DNA from: Bacteroides sp. 224
Lineage (GTDB): Bacteria; Bacteroidota; Bacteroidia; Bacteroidales; Bacteroidaceae
Direction: 5' to 3'
NCBI RefSeq assembly: GCF_010500995.1
Contig: NZ_QVMK01000009.1
Span: 35,033-99,032 of the forward strand
DNA: 64,000 bases
The notes beneath the pieces were generated by a model, which was given only the letters and a program-made list of their open reading frames with translations, did not search any database and had not been told where the DNA came from. This document shows, in pieces, positions 60,736 through 64,000 of this stretch. How positions within the stretch are numbered: the stretch's first letter is position 1; each line of letters opens with the position of its first letter. The position numbers were made by a program, and so were the translations under genes.

Positions 60736-61215
60736 ATGAAAACGAACGAAATAAACGATAGCATAATCGGCAAGCGGTGCAAATGCGTTTTTACAGGCTT
60801 AATGGTTACAGGGGTAATCGAGAGCATAAACGTAAACAAATACAGCGCAGAGGTAATGGTACGTTTCGATGAACCGCACTCGTGGGGAAACGAGATATAC
60901 GAATATGATTGGGCACACGCCCGACTACATGATGAATTTGGCTCTCTCCAATATCTGGAAATCATAGACGACCAATATAAAACCGTCAAAGTAGCATTTG
61001 AGAAGTCCATAAGGGAGATAAACCGAATGTTTACAAGTGATTACAAGACTTGGGGCGTAGTCAATCTGAAAGAATGGTGCGATAGCTATGAAAGTAGCAG
61101 GTTTACGCAAATCGGCGAATATTGCGCCATTATCACATCCGAATATAACATGGAGTATGTAAGGGAGTGGCTTATGAAAAATACTCCTGTAAAGGAAATC
61201 GAAACAATCATCTGA
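60736..61215 (+). CDS. Hypothetical mobile-element protein
   Basis: A 159-residue protein. KRCKCVFTGLMVTGVIESIN and a following beta-rich part suggest a small beta-barrel; the rest is helical. No family recognised. Confidence 0.6.
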   Translation: MKTNEINDSIIGKRCKCVFTGLMVTGVIESINVNKYSAEVMVRFDEPHSWGNEIYEYDWAHARLHDEFGSLQYLEIIDDQYKTVKVAFEKSIREINRMFTSDYKTWGVVNLKEWCDSYESSRFTQIGEYCAIITSEYNMEYVREWLMKNTPVKEIETII

Positions 61216-61254
61216 AAATCATCACAACATTTTAATAATCAAATAATTAGAATT

Positions 61255-63153
61255 ATGACAACGAAAGTAAAAAACACTGCCATAGCAGTACAGACAACCG
61301 AGAACAGCAAAAGCGTAACAGAAAACGCAGTAGTAGCAACAGGCGCACCCGCTAAAAGTGTGGAGAAAGCCGTAAACATTCCGTCAGACCTCATAGAGCC
61401 GAGCAATTACAACGCCCGAAAAACGTTTGATGCCGATGCGCTGAAAGAGTTGATGCAAAGTATCTCCGTTCATGGACTGATACAGCCCATAACGGTACGG
61501 CGTAAAGGCGAGAAAGACGAACATTACGAAATCATTTGCGGGGAACGCCGTTTCCGTGCCTGCCGTATGCTGAACATGAAAGAAATCCCTGCTATTGTGC
61601 GGGAAGCAACGGACGAACAGGCGTATGACCTTTCAATCACGGAAAACTTACAGCGTGAGGACGTGCCACCAATGGAAGCTGCCAAAGCCTATAAACGCCT
61701 TATCGACACAAAGCGGTACGATGTGGCAAGCCTCGCCCTGCAATTCGGCAAGAGCGAAAAACACGTTTACCAAACGCTCAAACTTTGCGACCTGATAAAA
61801 GGCATTGCCGAACTCGTAAGAGGGGGCAAGCTGACAGCATCGGCGGGAATAGTCGTAAGTAAGTACGACAAGAAGATACAGGCTGAAATTTTGAAAGACC
61901 GTTTAGGCGAGGACGGTAACGGCGAATGGTGTCATGTCTCCGCCCATGTGTTGGACAGGAAGATACAAAGCGGGTACACAAACGACCTTTCAAATTACGA
62001 CTTCGACAAAACGGCGTGTTTGAAATGCGTTCACAACTCTAATAATTTCGACCTGTTCGCAGAGGGTACAGGGTGCGGGAAGTGTACCAATAAGAAATGT
62101 TTGCAAGACAAAAATATGGCGTTTGTCGTAGCCCAAGCCGAAGCGGTCGCCCTTGCAGACCCCAAACTTGTTTTTGTCGGCGAACAATACGGTTATGAGA
62201 ATGAAGCCACGCAGAAAATCCGTAAAGGCGGGTATGAGTTCAAGAATGTACAAACCTACAATCTGAACAGCTACCCGACCGCACCGACACCGCCCGAAGT
62301 ATCCGAGTACGCAAAACCCGAAGATTTCGACAAGGCGCAAATACGGCACGAAAAGGAACAAACCTATTTCGAGAATAAAACACAGGAAATTGAAAGACTG
62401 AAACAACAGGGCAAAATCCGTGTGTATGCCAAAATCGGCGATAACGGCGTAAAACTCCATTACAAGGAAGTGGCAACCAAAGATACCAAGACCAACGCCC
62501 AAGTAATTGAGGAACTGACCGTCAAGAAGAAGCGCAACACCGAGATACAAGCGGAAAAGACCGCTACCGACATAAAGGAACTGTTACGTTCGGAGCAGTT
62601 GCCGCAATCGGCGTTCACACCCGAAGAAGAACAGGCGGTATATTTCTTTATGCTTGCCAAGTTGCGCAGACACAATTACAAAGCCGTAGGACTGAAAGAG
62701 AACGACTATTACGGATATCTGACGGACGAGAAACGGCTGAAAATAGTCGCCACCTTGACCGAAGAGCAGAAAACAATCATTCGGCGCGACTACCTGTATA
62801 GCCACCTAACCGACCGAACGACCACCGTAGCCGACACCAAAGGAAGTATGTTACAAGCATTTGCAAAGCAACACTTGCCCGAACAGACGGCGAAGATAGA
62901 AACGGAGCGCAAAGAGGAATACGGCAAGAAGAACGCACGATTGGACGAACGCATCACAGGACTGAAAAAGGCTGATAAAAAGGCGAAAACCGAAGCCAAG
63001 ACAAAAAAGCAAGAGCAACCCGCCAAAGCCGAGCAACCCGCTAAATCGGACGGAAAACAGCCGAAGAAAACCGAGAAATCGACCGAAGCGACCACCACAG
63101 CCGTAGCGGTAATTCCGAAAGTTAAAGCGGTAGCAGTAGCGCAACCCGCATAA
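61255..63153 (+). CDS. ParB/Spo0J-type nuclease-domain protein of the mobile element
   Basis: A 632-residue protein. Residues about 38-135 form a ParB N-terminal domain: EPSNYNARKTFD, HGLIQPITVR, CGERRFRACRML and ENLQREDVPPMEAAKAY. A helix-turn-helix follows (VASLALQFGKSEKHVYQTL), then CVHNSNNF and CGKCTNKKC clusters. The end is Lys-rich and repetitive (about 575-632). It resembles the long ParB/RepB proteins of Bacteroidetes elements. No ParA is seen here. Confidence 0.9.
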   Translation: MTTKVKNTAIAVQTTENSKSVTENAVVATGAPAKSVEKAVNIPSDLIEPSNYNARKTFDADALKELMQSISVHGLIQPITVRRKGEKDEHYEIICGERRFRACRMLNMKEIPAIVREATDEQAYDLSITENLQREDVPPMEAAKAYKRLIDTKRYDVASLALQFGKSEKHVYQTLKLCDLIKGIAELVRGGKLTASAGIVVSKYDKKIQAEILKDRLGEDGNGEWCHVSAHVLDRKIQSGYTNDLSNYDFDKTACLKCVHNSNNFDLFAEGTGCGKCTNKKCLQDKNMAFVVAQAEAVALADPKLVFVGEQYGYENEATQKIRKGGYEFKNVQTYNLNSYPTAPTPPEVSEYAKPEDFDKAQIRHEKEQTYFENKTQEIERLKQQGKIRVYAKIGDNGVKLHYKEVATKDTKTNAQVIEELTVKKKRNTEIQAEKTATDIKELLRSEQLPQSAFTPEEEQAVYFFMLAKLRRHNYKAVGLKENDYYGYLTDEKRLKIVATLTEEQKTIIRRDYLYSHLTDRTTTVADTKGSMLQAFAKQHLPEQTAKIETERKEEYGKKNARLDERITGLKKADKKAKTEAKTKKQEQPAKAEQPAKSDGKQPKKTEKSTEATTTAVAVIPKVKAVAVAQPA

Positions 63154-63203
63154 ACAGAGTATTAACAGGGGCGGGAGAAATCCCGCTCCATAAATTTATC
63201 ATT

Positions 63204-63383
63204 ATGACAGTATTTGTACTATTCCAGACGGATATTTACCGCACAAGAGCAAGTCGTGTATTTTGCGGAGTGTTCAGCACCGAAGCGGGAGCGATAGACC
63301 ACGCCAAAGGAATCGGGCTATATACCCATGATGTGGAAGTAGTTATCATTGAGTGCGAACTTGATAAATTCGATGAGGTATGA
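63204..63383 (+). CDS. Small hypothetical protein (59 residues)
   Basis: A 59-residue frame beginning MTVFVLFQTDIYRTRASRVF with GVFSTEAGAIDHA, a pattern of short element-borne proteins. It overlaps the next start by 4 bases (ATGA). Confidence 0.6.
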   Translation: MTVFVLFQTDIYRTRASRVFCGVFSTEAGAIDHAKGIGLYTHDVEVVIIECELDKFDEV

Positions 63384-63538
63384 AAACACACAGAGTTTGC
63401 AGGTTTTGCGGTTGCGCCATAAGGAAAGAAACGCAATTGGATTATCCGTTTTATTGCCCGAAGTGCGAAGAAAATCGCTATCGGTTTGAAACCATCCACA
63501 AGCGGGAGATTAAGCGTAGAAGACCAATAAAGCTATGA
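63380..63538 (+). CDS. Small zinc-ribbon protein (52 residues)
   Basis: A 52-residue frame beginning MKTHRVCRFCGCAIRKETQL with CPKCEENRY further on, a four-Cys zinc ribbon. The C-terminus is basic (HKREIKRRRPIKL). It overlaps its neighbours by 4 bases on both sides, which supports all three as one operon. Confidence 0.6.
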   Translation: MKTHRVCRFCGCAIRKETQLDYPFYCPKCEENRYRFETIHKREIKRRRPIKL

Positions 63539-63762
63539 GGATTGACGCATATATCGGCAATCCTGTTATTGTCACGCAAGAACAATATTACGAACTGGAG
63601 GAACTTTTGCACGAGATAGACCCCGACTGTAAAACGGTACAACTCCGACAGGATGTTGTTATAATCGAAAATATTGCGCGTAGAACGTTCCATTATCCAC
63701 GCAGTCCCTCTGCCCATTGGGTAGCTGGTCGGCTGCAATATATGGTTGAAAATGGGCTGTAA
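63535..63762 (+). CDS. Small hypothetical protein (75 residues)
   Basis: A 75-residue frame starting MRIDAYIGNPVIVTQEQYYE, ending YPRSPSAHWVAGRLQYMVEN. It overlaps the zinc-ribbon gene by 4 bases and is followed by a terminator. Function unknown. Confidence 0.6.
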   Translation: MRIDAYIGNPVIVTQEQYYELEELLHEIDPDCKTVQLRQDVVIIENIARRTFHYPRSPSAHWVAGRLQYMVENGL

Positions 63763-63792
63763 ATACCTATGGGAGCTACTTTCAGAACTTAT

Positions 63793-63819
63793 GTCCGGGC
63801 AGGGAAACTTTGCCCGGAC
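63793..63819 (+). terminator. Rho-independent terminator of the small-gene operon
   Basis: GTCCGGGCA and TGCCCGGAC form a perfect 9-bp stem followed by TTCTTTTT. The remaining bases to 64000 hold no gene; a TATTTTTG -7-like box at about 63991-63998 may serve a gene beyond the window. Confidence 0.85.
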
Positions 63820-64000
63820 TTCTTTTTCCATGAGCAATTAGCGGGGCTTTATGCGGGGAAAAAGAAGCTTATCAAAACTTATTTATTATCAAAACTTTAC
63901 CTATAACCTGAATTCGGGATAATTTTCTCTTCCTCTTCAATACATCACAAGGCATAGTTATCGTGCTCACATTGGATTTTTCAATTGAGTATTTTTGTTT

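Overview
The window looks like chromosome from a member of the Bacteroidales (Bacteroides, Phocaeicola or Parabacteroides-like; I cannot fix the genus). The evidence is the many TAnnTTTG -7 promoter boxes just upstream of genes, a TonB-dependent B12 receptor with surface lipoproteins, a fimbrillin-type lipoprotein, a DUF3873 protein, and CTnDOT-like tyrosine recombinases with paired excisionase-like helix-turn-helix proteins. No rRNA, tRNA or CRISPR array was seen.

Layout. 1-1635: end of a sensor histidine kinase and a thioredoxin-fold lipoprotein. 1653-6871: a cobalamin-riboswitch-controlled vitamin B12 capture operon (BtuB-like receptor, BtuG-like beta-propeller lipoprotein with an extra C-terminal domain, DUF4465 lipoprotein). 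7028-7399: a gene-free stretch rich in inverted repeats. 7423-11128: a transglutaminase-like lipoprotein and cysteine synthase. 11236-13896: a frameshifted fimbrillin gene, a small upstream protein and a membrane AraC-type regulator. 14038-16381: gene fragments, a 22-bp tandem array and small hypothetical proteins. 14738-19529: an L-galactose catabolic cluster (AraC regulator, L-galactose dehydrogenase, L-galactonate dehydrogenase, L-galactonolactonase) with a shared direct-repeat operator.

19900-28700 is an accessory, decaying region. It holds acetyltransferases, a VOC protein, two tandem-repeat arrays, a type II restriction-modification pair resembling NgoBV/NlaIV with a broken XRE controller gene, and tail or head fragments of genes whose intact relatives lie at 30.9-41.6 kb. 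28748-41563 is a run of detoxification, repair and regulatory genes: HelD, RsgA, AlkD-like, QueG-like, DJ-1-like, two VOC proteins, a small P-loop kinase, two GNATs, DUF5131 and several AraC regulators. 41810-43913 holds DUF4274 and membrane/lipoprotein genes separated by an attC-like hairpin.

44124-54079 is a redox/detoxification region: a deleted cupin-hydrolase fusion, an aldo-keto reductase whose 5' end has been duplicated by an IS1634-family element, two flavodoxin-fold proteins, an SDR, two AraC regulators, MarR and DUF169. Two promoters here share a near-identical 31-bp element with 21-bp-spaced half-sites. 54475-55785 is a stand-alone AAA ATPase. From about 56 kb to the end lies the start of an integrative element: an integrase remnant, two tandem tyrosine recombinases, two excisionase-like proteins, small cargo or maintenance genes and a large ParB-domain protein. 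That part has visibly higher GC than the AT-rich 22-28 kb region, and the element continues past the window.
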